From Paulownia fortunei (taxonomy: Eukaryota > Streptophyta > Magnoliopsida > Lamiales > Paulowniaceae): a stretch of DNA of 64,000 bases. The translations under genes and the position numbers were made by a program. This document shows, piece by piece, positions 34,020 through 46,399 of this stretch; the first letter of the stretch is position 1; every line of letters starts with the position of its first letter. Where the stretch lies: positions 13,216,673-13,280,672 of the forward strand of contig CM033115.1 of NCBI GenBank assembly GCA_019321725.1, in the 5' to 3' direction. The notes beneath the pieces were generated by a model that was not told the DNA's origin, searched no databases, and was given only the letters and a program-made list of their open reading frames with translations.

Positions 34020-35459
34020 GGCTCAATTGGATTGAACCTATCTGAACTATTGGACTCAGATTATTATTGGGTACATCTTACAATCCAATAAGTTTCTTGG
34101 GAGCAAGGTTAGCCATGAGTAAATTGCCCAAATGATTGGACTTAACATGCAGTCACGAGAGGTAGCCACAGAAACACGATCTATGATTACTATTATATGA
34201 ACGATCATGCCCCAATGTATAGTTTAGGAACTTTATCTATTTGACAAATATAATTGAAGATAAAGAAATTGCTATTATTTTAATAACTTTGAACAAAATT
34301 ATTTATTTCAAGAATATAAATTCAATCAATCTAATTGACTCGTCAGACAGTATTCTAATAATTTTTTAATTAATATAATCAATCTATAGGACATCATTAA
34401 TTTAAATACTAAATTAATTTAATTAATTGATATGATAAATCAAAGATCCGTGGATGTTCCAATATGTGGATACCATTAGATATGTGATGCACGAACCCTA
34501 GACGAATCATATTTTTAGATACGAGGTATTGCAAACTATTTGGATGGTTTCTTACCCGACATCAATAGGAAGGGTTATCAAATATAATTCACGAACTCAC
34601 TTTTAATTTAAAAGAGTAATTAGGTAGGCTAATCGATTAATCGTATCTTTTATCGGGATTACGTATTTCACATACGATATGTGATATCTATTTTGTTTAA
34701 TTTTTAAATTTTCACTGTACTAGTGTCTCACTCATACGAACTCAACAAGTTTCAGTTTTTACTCATCTAAATATATATACACCTTGAATGTCTACTTACA
34801 ATCGTTCATATGATAGTAAGAAATAATTTGATAATTCTAGCCTAAGAGAGAGCTAATGGTTTGGAACAAAAAAATAAATTGTGTTAGGTGTTCTTTGTTT
34901 GATTCTTAATTCAACTTGAAATAATCAAAGAAGACTAGAATTAGGGATTAGGGTTTGGTGTCTAATGGAATAGAGGAAGTGCCTATTTTTTGTGTGGGTT
35001 TTCTCTCAAAAACTTGCACAAATATTGCTCTCTTGGACGTGTTTGTGGCTGGCTACTTATGGGGTGCTTATATAGCAACTCTTAATTCCATTACATGGAA
35101 TGATTTCCTTATCCAACTATTATGTATCTTAACCTGGTATATCTTCATATCAAATATGAAGACCTAACCCTAATTCTTGTAAGATTTAGATTTTTAATTT
35201 AATTTCTAATAGGTTTTGATCTTGATCAAGCCCACACCTAATGGAACTAGATCCAGTTAGTTAATTATATTTAATTAAATTGATTCAATGAGTTAAATTA
35301 ATCCATCCCATTAGTTAAACAGACCCATCATAATTAATTGATCTTTATTCCAATTAGGTATGTCTAAACTTATGCTAGTAAATCCAAAATCCTAATTCTA
35401 ATCAAGCAATTTAGTTTACTTTAATTCTTAATTCAATATGTGAAGAAAGAATCAAAGTA
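34020..35459. other. eroded LTR-like repeat sequence
   Basis: No gene. It contains many TTAATTAATT-type runs and a minus-strand TATATAAGCACCCC motif near 35070 that looks like an LTR promoter, but I could not fix any LTR boundary. The 70-residue frame at 34955-35167 has no recognisable content. Confidence 0.4.
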
Positions 35460-36921
35460 GTAATCAAAAGTTGGAACCTTTTGCTGGAACAAGATGAATT
35501 ATACAAGAGAGAAAAGTGACGGTTTTTGGGAGCAAGGGGGTGGCTGAATTTTAGCATGAACTAACATGCAAAATTCGGCCTTCAGGATTTCCTTTTAAAC
35601 GACTCCTTCAATTCCTAACCGTACTAGGGTTTAGTCTCTCCTTCCTTGTTAATCTCCCTTGTGTTCATACTTGGTTCCATCATAAAATAGAAAGTTTTAA
35701 TTCTCCAAATAAATTTTCTCTTCCTTCAAGCCCATTAATTTGGGTTTAGATTTTAATTTGTATAATTAAGTCTTATCAATTGATCCCTATTGAGTGATTT
35801 AATTTATTAATAAATTAAATAGGCCCAACTTAATTAATTGATCTAATTAATTAATTAAGTAGTTTCACTTGAGCTTTTTAATCTATATTACGTTCAATTA
35901 AATAATTATAATATTTAATTAGATTAATTAATCACTTTGATTCAATTTAAGCCCCATTTTATTAATCACTATCAATTCATTTAATCCAACTCTTTAGATT
36001 TTTATTCTAATAGAAGTGGACTTATCCAACTTAGTGTTTGACCACTAAGATTTACCAATAAGCTGGTAGTAGACTCGCAACTTTTGTGATAAAGTTGAAT
36101 AATTAAATTATTTTGATTAACTAATTCAATTAATTAACTATCTTAAAATTAACTCATTAATTCCAAAAATCCACAAGTTATGAAAAATATTTAACAATGC
36201 ATCATGACTATCTAGATAGAGGTGAAAAATAGTAAATAATTTTTTTTATTATGAGTACCATGCAAGTACAGTCTTTTCAATTACTAATCTTTCAATTAAG
36301 TCTAGTGTATGAATTATAAGTGAAAATCCTATTTAACTTAATAATTATAGTTTCATTCCTAGTCTCTATGACTCCATGATGAATATTAGAAAACTCTCAT
36401 CTAATATTTATCTAGGTTTGGTCAAAGACTTTTGAGTCAATAATTATAGAAAATATAGGAGATTCACATATTCAACTAAATGATGGATCCATTATTGGCC
36501 ACTCATTAACCTCCATACACGAAAACGTTACACTTAATATATTTTTCTTGTGATTGTCACGCAATCAAAAAATATATTAAAGTGCCCTTTGTCATGTGAA
36601 AAGTTATAATGGTACCTCAAATCCAAAAAATAATTATTTCATTGTCGTAACTAAGAAATTTCCATTTCGACAATTAACATTTTTAATTGAGAATTTTTAG
36701 GCGGGGTTATTCAGTGTACTTGTTCTCTAACAAGTAGCTGTACACATACACTAGTGTCTCTACACCAATGCCTATATAGCGAGACATTCTTCTTTTGAGC
36801 ATGTATCATGTATGCAAGTCATGTTGGGCTCATCAATGTTACATCTCATTGAACCCTCAACTTGAAACTAATTTAAGACCAAAGCATTAGAAAGACGTTC
36901 CAAGATTGTCACCCTATGCAC
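35460..36921 (-). repeat. reverse-strand long LTR, main part
   Basis: Its reverse complement aligns with the solo LTR at 52680-54300, sharing GCTTTGGT.TTAAAT, GCATTGG...GTAGAGACA, TTGTTAG.GAACAAGTACAC and the TTAATTAATT-rich block around CTAC.AGCTTA. It is cut at 36921 by copia element C and resumes at 42655. The left boundary near 35460 is uncertain. Confidence 0.7.
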
Positions 36922-37391
36922 TGTTAGACTTTAACATACATATGATTCACACAATCATGTAATCTAGGATCATCATATAAATTATCAAGAAAAAAGAATC
37001 TAGCTACTTAAATTGGAAGCGTACTTTAATTCATAATCTGAATTAATGCATATTGACAAATACATATATGAATCTGTACTGGGTTAGCTCCTTCCATAAA
37101 TAACTCAATCGGTTCTCTCTAAGATGGGGATAAAGAAGAAGAGCAAAACGATTGATTTGACTTGGAGACTATAACCCTATAATGTTTCTTATATACTAGG
37201 TCAATTAGAAATTCATCAATCCTAATTTGACTAGTATTGAGTCTCTACACATTGCAAAACTCATACCTAATAGATATTTCTAAAGCTCAATTAATAGATC
37301 ACTTATTTAGCTCTATCAAATTAGATATTCTATAATATAATTGTTATTTACATATATAAGCATATATTGAGAAATTAAATAAAACCCAAAA
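36922..37391 (-). repeat. copia C 3' LTR (left)
   Basis: Plus-strand start TGTTAGACTTTAACATAC. It matches 42180-42654 closely, including TTGTACTGGGTTAGC-like and CTCTCTAAGATGGGGATAAA stretches. On the minus strand it is preceded by CCCAAGTGGGTGAT, a typical copia polypurine tract (37392-37405). Confidence 0.88.
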
Positions 37392-37792
37392 ATCACCCAC
37401 TTGGGCTACATATGTTACCGGAGATAAATATATTACAAAATCTTGAGTGTGCACTGAAAATGCTATATATCCTTGAAATTTCTCCTTTATTACATTTTGG
37501 TCCATCTCCATATCAGCATAGGATCAAAGTAACCTTCGTAACACTTATTCGTAACTAGACCCATCAATGGTTACCACACTAATATATTCAAGGACATAGA
37601 TCGTGTATAAATGTATGGAAATTACATGCAATGTGATCTTAAACATGTCTATTTCCAACTAGTCCTACTTTATTTTTTATGAGATCATGCTAAATTGCAA
37701 ATAATTCAAAGTGAAAATAAACCATATTCTTTATTCTATAGAAAATAAACCTAAAAAATGTCTAAACCAAAGGAACATGAAAATACAATCTC

Positions 37793-40600
37793 TCACTGAA
37801 CATGCACATCATCAAATAATATAATACTCATATGAGCAGTGTGCTCATAAAATATTTTAGGCGGTAAACCTTTGGTGAGCGGATCCACAATCATGGAGTT
37901 TGTCCAAATATGTTCTTTAGACACTTGAAAACTCTGAATAACAACAAGAAACTTGATGTCTATGTACCTTGACATGGAAGAGCTTTTATTGTTATTGGAA
38001 TCTAGTAAGACTGATTTATTGTCACTAGAATTTCAATACCATCCATAAAACACAACCTAGTAACAAATTTCGCCGTCATATCCCAAATTAGATGCCTTAT
38101 AACAGGCTATGAACTCAACTGCCACAGTAGAAGGAGCAATAAGTATATGCTAAGCACTTTTTTAGGAAATAGCGAAATAGATCTCTTACCGTATTGACAT
38201 CCTATAATATCATAACCAAAATACCCAATGATCTCCCATAATATCTAATTTTCGATAAATGAGTGTATAGACTTTGGTTCTTTGTAAACACCATATAACC
38301 TCTTTTGGCTGCTTTCCAAATCATCCATTCCAAAGTTACTTAAATATCTATCTAATATTTCTACTATGTATGCTATATCTGGATACGTTCATACTTGAGC
38401 ACACAAAAGACTTCCAACAGGTGAGGCATAAGGAATCTTTTGTATTTATTTTACTTTAAATTCATTCTTGGGGCACTGATTGAGTCTAAACTTATCTTCC
38501 TTAGTAATGGGATTATCTTCCACTAAACTTACGGTATATACAATTATCAACTTTATTTATCTCAAACCCAAACGAAATAATAACTTGATGAAAATTGTAA
38601 TACCATTAATGGGAAGCTAGCTCTAAATAAAAATGAGCTCAACTGCCAAGATGATTCTAAAGAGCCTTTTGATAAAATTTGAATGGAAGTCTCTTTATAA
38701 TTAATGCATACCTTTTGAATGAAACCCTTGACGACTAGACGAGCCTTATATTTCTCAGCATTGCCTTGTAAATCCCTCTTGGTCTTAAATATTCATTTGC
38801 AATCAATGTGTTTCACACCTTTAGGCAATTTGATAAGATCCCAAATGTCATTGTCTTTCATGAAATTCATCTCATCTTTCATGACATTTTATCTTAAGGT
38901 TGTTGAGTTTTCTCTTTAGGAATAACTTCTTTATTAAGATAGAGAGCTCCTTAACATTATCTTGATAATCCAAATTTGCTTATTGAATAATGTCAAGAAT
39001 TAAATAATTGTCAATAGTAACTGTAGGAAGAGAAATGAAGTCTTCTTCAATGAGGATGTCCCTAATTTTATCTCCCTCCCAAACTCAACTTTCTCAAGAA
39101 ACTTCACATTTTTCATCTCAAAATAACCTAGTAAATGGATCATAAAACTTGTAATCCCTTGAGCTTGGAGTATGTAACAAAGTAACAACTTAAAGATCTT
39201 GAATCCATTTTCCTTTCATTTGGACTGAAGGCCTTAGCTTAGTTGGACAACCCTAAATATTCAAATGTCTGATACTAGACTTATTGCATATCCATAGTCC
39301 ATAAGGGTTTTTAGCTACCGCTTTGATTGGAACTCTATTAATAATGCAAGTTGTAGTTTTTAGTGATTCTCCTAAGGGTTTTAAGTAAAACAAAATGACT
39401 AATCATACTTTTTACCATGTCCTTAAGAGTTCTTTTCATGTGTTTTGTACCATATGAACTGGTATGCAAGTTTTCATTAACGAGGTAATTGAATCCAAAA
39501 TATAGGTTATTATCAATGATAAAAAACTAATACCAATAAGATTTAAATTTTGAAAGAGATTAAATTATTATTTCCAAATGAACAAGAATAATTGAATTTA
39601 TTCAAAGTGAAAATAGAAATCATACACCATCTAAATGATGATACTTATGTCTCTTCCAAATTCAAAAAATAATCAATCATTAATGATAACCTAAAAATAT
39701 GTATAGCCTCAACTATAATCATTTTGCATAGCCCACATAAATGCATTTTTTAGCATTACTTAGTTGTTCTCTTAATAGACAATCCTGCATAAACACATTT
39801 ATGTGAGTAGTAGAACCAGAATCTACCCACCAATATGTCTAGGTACAAAAACTAAACTAACTTCAAAATGAACCAAAGTAACGTACTTGGGCATTCTTTC
39901 TTATGTGTTCACCCTTCTTGCAGAAGTAACAGGTAAATACCTAATCCTATTTCTTTGCAGTTTCTGTTATAATGTTCCAATTGCAGCTTACTTTCTTTTA
40001 ATTTGAAAGGTAGTTGTTAAGTGAACACTTTTAGTCTTTTCTCGCTCAAATATTTCTTCTTGTTGCATAGTAAGATATGAACTCATTAAGAGTCCATTTT
40101 TCATTTTGGGTATTGTCACTCACTTTAAATTAACCATATTGTGCATGAAGAGAAGTGAAATCATATGCACGGGCAAGTCCTTAAATAGCTCTAACTTTAG
40201 TGCCTTTAGTTTAGAAGTGAAATTAGATATTTCCATAATGTACTCCCTCATGTTTCCTTTTTTTTATACCTTATTTTAATAAGATTAGCCTAAAAAGGTA
40301 CTTGTTTCAGACTTTTTATTTTTTAACAAAATATTTTTCAATATCTTTAAGGAACTTCTTCATACTATTCTTCTTAGTCAAAATGCCCCTAAAGGTTTCC
40401 AGAATGGTGAACTTTAAGATCATAAGACTTATACGGTTAGAACGAACCCACTTTTCAAAGTCCCTTTAGCTTTAAAGAATTTTCATTAGTGAGAGTAGGA
40501 GATCGTTCTATCTAAAGTGCAAGATCAAGATCCATGCATTCGAGAATAGTTACAACATTCTCTTTTAAATTCTTGAACTTTGTGCCTTTAAGCATAAATA
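37793..40600 (-). pseudogene. copia gag-pol remnant of element C
   Basis: Read on the minus strand. Gag begins around 40590 with GTKFKNLKENVVTILECMDL and LDLAL, in the manner of copia gag. A CYFCKKGEH zinc knuckle is near 39930, frameshifted at its last cysteine. Capsid-to-protease text follows near 39770. RNase H is at the end (about 38230-37800), with STVAVEFIACYKAS at 38110 and IVDPLTKGLPPKIF at 37850. Much of integrase and RT between is too decayed to read with confidence. Frameshifts and stops are frequent. Confidence 0.78.
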
Positions 40601-40679
40601 AAATTAATATTGGCAGATCTTATGGAAATATAAGCAAAAACTTAATTCAAAGAACAAAACTAAATAACATGTTCATAAT

Positions 40680-41130
40680 CAACCTTAAGCTTCCTTTGGC
40701 TCGATTATTGCTCACATAAAAATAATAATTAATGATCATTACATATTTATTACCACAGGTATGTCTTTTATTTGGCCAAACAATAATCTTCCTTTAGACT
40801 GATCATTATTCGCACAAACAACAAACATATACATCTTAATATCCCAAAATAAATAAATCTACACAATAGATGTTACTTTGCAATATATTATTTTAATTAA
40901 TTTATTTTGAAATATCAGTCAAGTAAAAATAAAATATAATCCCAATTTTACCTCACATGTCTATCATCTGGACAAATAATAACCTTTATTTGGGTCGATT
41001 ATTATCTACATAGATATAGACATAATGCAAACCTTTTACTTGATATCTAATATTTTAAAAAAAATAAATAACTAACAGAGGTCACTGTGGCGATATATTA
41101 TTTCAATTTATCTCAAAATATAAAATAAGA
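40680..41130 (-). repeat. tandem repeats in element C leader
   Basis: Three imperfect copies share a CTTTATTTGG / CTTCCTTTRG..TGATTATT core followed by CACA or TACA. They lie at about 40690, 40790 and 40980. The last two are accompanied by matching text (RTTACTTTGCAATATATTATTT versus GTCACTGTGGCGATATATTATTT), giving a unit of about 190-210 bp. Confidence 0.6.
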
Positions 41131-42163
41131 TTTGCTAACCAAAATAAATAATAAAAAATATTATTTAATTCACCAGGATTATAATTTAAATTTGGGTCGT
41201 ATCCTGTATGGAATAGATTTGAATCCAATTTGGACTCAAATCTAATCGAGTCCTTAGGGGTTGGAGTAAGTCCTACTTGTTTTATGACCCCATAAAATGA
41301 GTCAAAATCATAAACCCATAATTCAATATTATTTGAATTTGAAGCCCAAAAACCAAATAGGCCAAAATCCAACTTTATTAAAATTTAAAGCCCAAAAATA
41401 AATAAATAAAACCCAAAATCAAATTTAGCCAAAAATTCAACCACATTAATTAGAGTCGAGAAATAAGTCCAAGTCAAATTATCACACTCAACCAATATAG
41501 CAAAATAAGGCCCAAATGGCAAGGCCCAAAAAACACCAATCTTCTTCAACAAAACCCTAGAATTCTTTCATTTTCCTTCACCCCGAAAAAAATGACCATC
41601 TACTTCCCTTTTTCGGATGTCGTCCACAACCCCAGTGATCGTCGTCCAAGCTCGCCTCATGCGCCAGCCAGAGCAGCAGTGGAGAAACCATATGGGCTAC
41701 ATTTTTTTGTTTGTTTGCTTGTTTTTTTAATTTCTGAGTGTTGGGGCTATTTTGAGCTATTCCTGATGGTGTTGATGTCTAATGATGATGGTGGGTCGAT
41801 AAAGGCGGTGATGGATTATTGGGTGAAATGATGGTGTCGGTGCCGTTGGGTGGCGCGACCATGAAAACCGAATCAATTGTGTCCTTATCCTTGTTGTTTA
41901 ACTGATTTGCTCATTTTTTTTCCAGTAAAAGCAAGGCTTGAATCTTAAATTCTTAATCCAGATTTTTCCAATTGTTAAACGAGGCAACAATAAGTCTAAA
42001 AATTGAAAGAATAATTTTATTAAATGATTCCAAATCGAATCCTCAAAAATTATTATTTGACTAAAAAGAATTATCAAAAGAATTTCTAATTTTATTTTTC
42101 AAAATTTTACGAAAATAATCAATGAAAGAAGATAGAAAAAATTTCTTGATATTATAACATAAC
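41131..42163 (-). other. untranslated leader of element C
   Basis: About 1 kb of non-coding sequence between the leader repeats and the primer site. It has a GC-richer patch at about 41590-41860, with a 79-residue plus-strand frame that I cannot relate to any family. Confidence 0.5.
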
Positions 42164-42179
42164 CTGCTCTGATACCGCT
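42164..42179 (-). other. primer binding site of element C
   Basis: Minus strand AGCGGTATCAGAGCAG directly after the LTR. It resembles the initiator-Met site TGGTATCAGAGC and fixes the direction of element C. Confidence 0.8.
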
Positions 42180-42654
42180 TGTTAGATTTTAACATACATA
42201 CGATTGACGTAATAATATAATCCAAGATCAAGTAAATTATTAAGAAAATGAATTTAATACTTAAATTGGAAGCGTACCTTAGTTTATAATCTTAATTAAC
42301 GATATTGATGCATACATATATGAATTTGTACTGGGTTAGCATCTTCCACAATCAAATCTCCTAAGGTGCTCCATGGTTCTCTCTAAGATGGGGATAAAGA
42401 AGAAGAGCAAAATGATTTATTTGACTTGGGAACTATAACCTATAATGTTCCTTATATAGTAAGGAAAACAGAAGCCCATCAATCTTAATTTGACTTATAC
42501 TGGGTCTCTACACATTGCAAAACCCATACCCAATAAATATTTATAGAATCCAACATATAGATCACTTATTTTGCTCTATTAAATTAGATAACCTATAATA
42601 TAATTGTTATTTACTTATGTAAGCCCACATTAAGAAATTAAATAAAACCCAACA
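42180..42654 (-). repeat. copia C 5' LTR (right)
   Basis: Plus-strand start TGTTAGATTTTAACATAC, end AAAACCCAACA. It matches 36922-37391. Confidence 0.88.
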
Positions 42655-42832
42655 TACATGACCATACCCCTATAGTTATGTATGATTTAGGAGTTTATCT
42701 AATTAATAAAAAAAATCTAAGACAAAAAATACCAATTTTATTTATAACTATTTGAATAAGATCATTTATGCAAGAGCAAAGAAGCGATCAATCCAATTAA
42801 CTCGAGAGGCACTACTCTAACAGGACTTTAGA
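42655..42832 (-). repeat. reverse-strand long LTR, distal part
   Basis: Its reverse complement starts TGTTAGAGTAGTGCC and aligns with the first 180 bp of the solo LTR (TGTTAGATTAGAATGCCC). With 35460-36921 it makes one LTR split by element C. The sequence after its end, GGACT, would be the target duplication, but I found no partner on the left. Confidence 0.7.
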
Positions 42833-42920
42833 GGACTTTAAGTGAATCAATCAAAAGAGCGATTTGGATTTTTACCCCCACATGATATGATCTTAGATAG
42901 ATAACGACCTGAGTCGTTTC

Positions 42921-43393
42921 TATTGGAAATTGGATTGGGTCTGGAACCCTTGATTCAATTGACATCCATATTTTAGTTGAATATTATCTCCACAATTTAG
43001 GTGGAATTAAGTTTTCTAGTTGGATTGGGATTCTTTCTTAAATAAGAATATATATCTCTTATCCCTATCCAACGGAACCTATGAGTGAATGAATATATTC
43101 TCCAAAACTCTCTCCATATTTTCCTCTCTATCTTTTTCTCTCTACGTTCTTCCTTAGAGCATCACCATAGACTCCAAGGACTTGAGGTGTGTGAATATGT
43201 GAATAACTCTAGTAGTTATTCACCACCAATGATAAAGATATGTTTGTAGTTAGGTCGTGGTTCAGTCCAAAAGGAGACTAGTAGACGAGCTTGATTTGAG
43301 ATACATAGATCGAAAAACTACTACATATAGGTATACTCGATCTATTTTTATATATTAATATTGATTCATATTATTTTTTCATATTTTCTTACA
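42921..43393 (+). repeat. copia B 5' LTR
   Basis: It starts TATTGGAAATTGG (TG decayed to TA) and ends CTTACA, followed by the primer site. It matches 49371-49889, sharing GAGCATCACCATA and CTTGAGGTGTGT. Confidence 0.82.
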
Positions 43394-43394
43394 A

Positions 43395-43407
43395 TGGTAT
43401 CAGGGCC
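43395..43407 (+). other. primer binding site of element B
   Basis: TGGTATCAGGGCC, one base after the LTR, close to the initiator-Met primer site. Confidence 0.8.
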
Positions 43408-43900
43408 AATAAGGCTTGTTCCCACCGTTTTCAATGATTGAATTCATTAATGTGATTTTATGCTTAAAAAAATATTTTTTTAGAAAAGTATAAAATATTC
43501 ACCATATTTAGATCTTAATGTGTGGATCACGTAATTAAAATTTAGTGAAAAATGAATGAGTGGTTTAAGTGAAATTTAAATTTAAATTTTGAGATCCATT
43601 TTTCTTGGCTCTTAAATTGAATGCTTTTTTTTTGCGTTTTTGTGTGAATTTTTTAAGTTTTGTTGTAGATAATGAAAAAAGGTTCGAAACGATATAAAAT
43701 TCGTCAAAAATGGACTTAAAATGAGTGAGATATAAATTTTTAAAGTTTTTGACCAAAAAATATAGTCGGATAAGATACCAGAGCATTGATGTGACATATC
43801 GGGAATTGGTGCACATCTAGTGCTTAGGTGGCGCAGAGTTGGCACCTGTGTGGCTTGACTACTTTATGTTAAAAATAAATAGAAAAGAAGCTTGCACCTA

Positions 43901-43950
43901 CTAGGTTTCAAACTTAAATCTATGATATGGGTTTAAAACCACTCCACCAC
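43901..43950 (-). other. tRNA-like sequence with A- and B-box matches
   Basis: On the minus strand GTGGTGGAGTGG (near 43950-43939) resembles a tRNA A box. GTTTGAAACC (near 43913-43904) resembles a B box (GGTTCGAANCC), at about the spacing found in tRNA genes. No full cloverleaf can be drawn. It is absent from the matching part of element A. It may be a tRNA-derived SINE fragment. Confidence 0.35.
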
Positions 43951-44134
43951 TGAAACTTATTGCTAAAAAGGCTGACAATTTGTTTTGTGTCGATTTTGTT
44001 CGTGCATACTCTTGGCATATGATGTCCAACATCACTGCTAATTTTGGTACTATTTTTTTGATTTAATTTATTTTTAACCCTTTAGAAAAGTATAATTAAG
44101 AATTTTAGTGGAAGAATTCTAATAAAAATTGACT

Positions 44135-44335
44135 AAATTTTTTTTTGCGTATTATGGTGCATAAAAAAATTATTTTTTACGCATTATGGTGAATGCAAAA
44201 ATATTTTTTATTATTTAGTGCCAAAATACTTTTTATGCATTAAAGTGCATGCAAAAATATTTTTGCACATATGATGCATGCAAAATTCTTTCTGCGCATT
44301 AGGATGCATGCAAAAATATTTTTTTATGTGTTTAA
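44135..44335 (+). repeat. short tandem array in element B leader
   Basis: About seven degenerate units near 30 bp, each a T-rich block (AAAAATATTTTT) then GCATTAWRRTGCATGC. The matching array in element A (21980-22100) has three or four units. Confidence 0.75.
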
Positions 44336-46399
44336 TATATCCTATATGAGTTGCATGCTTTGTTGATTGTATTGTTTTATGTGATTATCTTGTGATGCAA
44401 TTTAAATTGAGTTAATGTGATATGAATAATTATATATTGTGGATGAATGGATATTGATATTTGGGTGCTTATGTAAATTAAGTGTTTATTACTACACATT
44501 ATTCCATTTTTTTTGTAGAAGATAATTTGTGGCAATAGTGATAATTCGGTATCCCCATTTTTTATTTTCAAATAAATTGTAGTACGCCTTGAATCAATAT
44601 AATTTTTTTTTATTTTCAAGGCATGTATTTTTTTGAGCCATTTTTTGGAGGCCGTGTATCATCAATTTTACGGGGATATTTTTTTATTTACCACAATGGG
44701 CCAAAATTATCTCAACATGATACACCAAATATCAATATGGCCCTATATGGGGCTAAACACTCTTATTTATATCGCATAGTTGCATGCATGATATATGTGG
44801 ACAATTTATATTTTATTTATGATCAGTAAATTTTTATTATGCCTTTTACTTAGTGGGAGATGGTTACTAGCCTAAGTTGCAAATTTTTTATTTCGCCGAG
44901 TATAAAGGAATATTAAAGTATTTACTTGGATCTAGAATAAAATATTGCACTAGTACCTATATTTTTGTGCAATTAGTTTAGAAGTTTTAGGCCAACTCAC
45001 AAAATTTATGTTTTTAAGCCAATTAAGCATAAAAATGGATGCTGACAACATGGTAGTGGACCAAGTGTAAAGTTTGAGCTTTAACTATTTAAGCTGCAAA
45101 CACAAGATTTTAAGTTACTAAATATTATTGCGATTTAGGTGCTGACAATATACTAGTTGATCAAGAATCAAGTTTGCGCTTTAATTTGTTTAAGTTACAA
45201 ACACAAGGTTTAATAAAAGAGTTTGAGCTCTAATTTGTCATATGATCTTGCTCATAATTAAAAAATTATAGTCATCCTAAAGTTATTTTTTGAGTTGACT
45301 TATAAATCTCCTTAATATATTTTTGACAAAAATTGCCTAACTTGAGGTTATTTGTTGAGAATCGAAAAATGCACAAGTAGTTGCACTTTGTCACTCATGC
45401 TACCAACATAAACAACTAAGGTGAATATTGGAACAAGGAAAGTGTAGTTTGACTAGAGCAAAAATTTAAAACTAAAATAATAAATTGATCTAAAAAAGTG
45501 ACAAGATGTGTCACCTTAATAATAGAGACAACTAAGCACCAACAAATATCAATTGCAATGATGAGATTGGTCACTTCGCTCGTAATTATACTAAGATGAA
45601 GTTTGACTATTTAAAAATCTCTCATTTGTTAATGTTCTCAATTCTCTCCTTCGATGGATAGTAGAAGTCGATGAAACATCATGAGATTGGAGATTGAGCA
45701 GACTATTAACGAGTATTGTGCAAACATTTTTGTTTAAATGGCACACAAGATTAGGCATTATGAGTTCGCGTGCCACCTCAAGCTCAACAAAGGGCATGAG
45801 CTATTTTTCAAGTTCAATAATTGACATGAGCTACTCCTTAGAGATGTGCAAAAGGCACTAGATTCGATATAGTCTAATTTAAACTATGATGCACTTATTA
45901 AGATAGTGGTTGAGTGAGTAGATTAGTCCATCTTTCATATTAGAGACCTTTACGTAATAGGACCTTTTTTTTTTTTTTGGTGATACTATTGGCTTAAGAT
46001 AGTATTTCTTGTACTTATTCAATGGATTTTTTTTTTAATTTTATCATGGCATGCAAGGTAGGAGATGACTATACTAGCTGGAGGAGAGTTTATTGGCTAA
46101 CTCACTAAGGTCAACCTCCCTCTTCACAATTTTTTCTAGCGAGAGCCTGGTAGAAGAATGAAAGGGGGCTACTTATCCTCTAAAGCTAGTCCACTGACAT
46201 GTATGTAGACTTATGAGTGTGAGGTATTGAATTGTGCATTCTATTTTCCTTTCTTTGCTATACGCGCGATAAGTTAGTATACTCCTGCTCTCATTAGTCA
46301 GAAGTGTCGAGTTATTTTGAGCGATTCTTAACAGAGGTAGAGGACCGTAGGGAGTACAAACATTGAGGTTCAATGTACTAATAGGAAACAAGAATAACA
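44336..46399 (+). other. leader and unreadable gag region of element B
   Basis: It aligns with element A 22100-23650 up to about 45870, including GGTATCCCCATTT, GGGCCAAAATTATCT-like and GAGCTACTCCTT stretches. I could not read a gag protein in any frame. From 45870 on it has no partner in A. Confidence 0.55.

Larger units (their letters stand above)
36922..42654 (-). mobile_element. copia element C
   Basis: LTRs of 470 and 475 bp flank a minus-strand copia gag-pol remnant. The primer site lies beside the right LTR, so the element reads right to left. The flanks TGCAC (36917-36921) and TACAT (42655-42659) differ only by two transitions and are probably a decayed 5-bp duplication. It is inserted in a reverse-strand LTR of the same family as the solo LTR at 52493. 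Confidence 0.85.

Noticed and set aside
40690..41130. Spaced repeats that might suggest a CRISPR-like array
   Set aside because: Only about three imperfect copies with unequal spacing, inside a retrotransposon leader of a eukaryotic genome.
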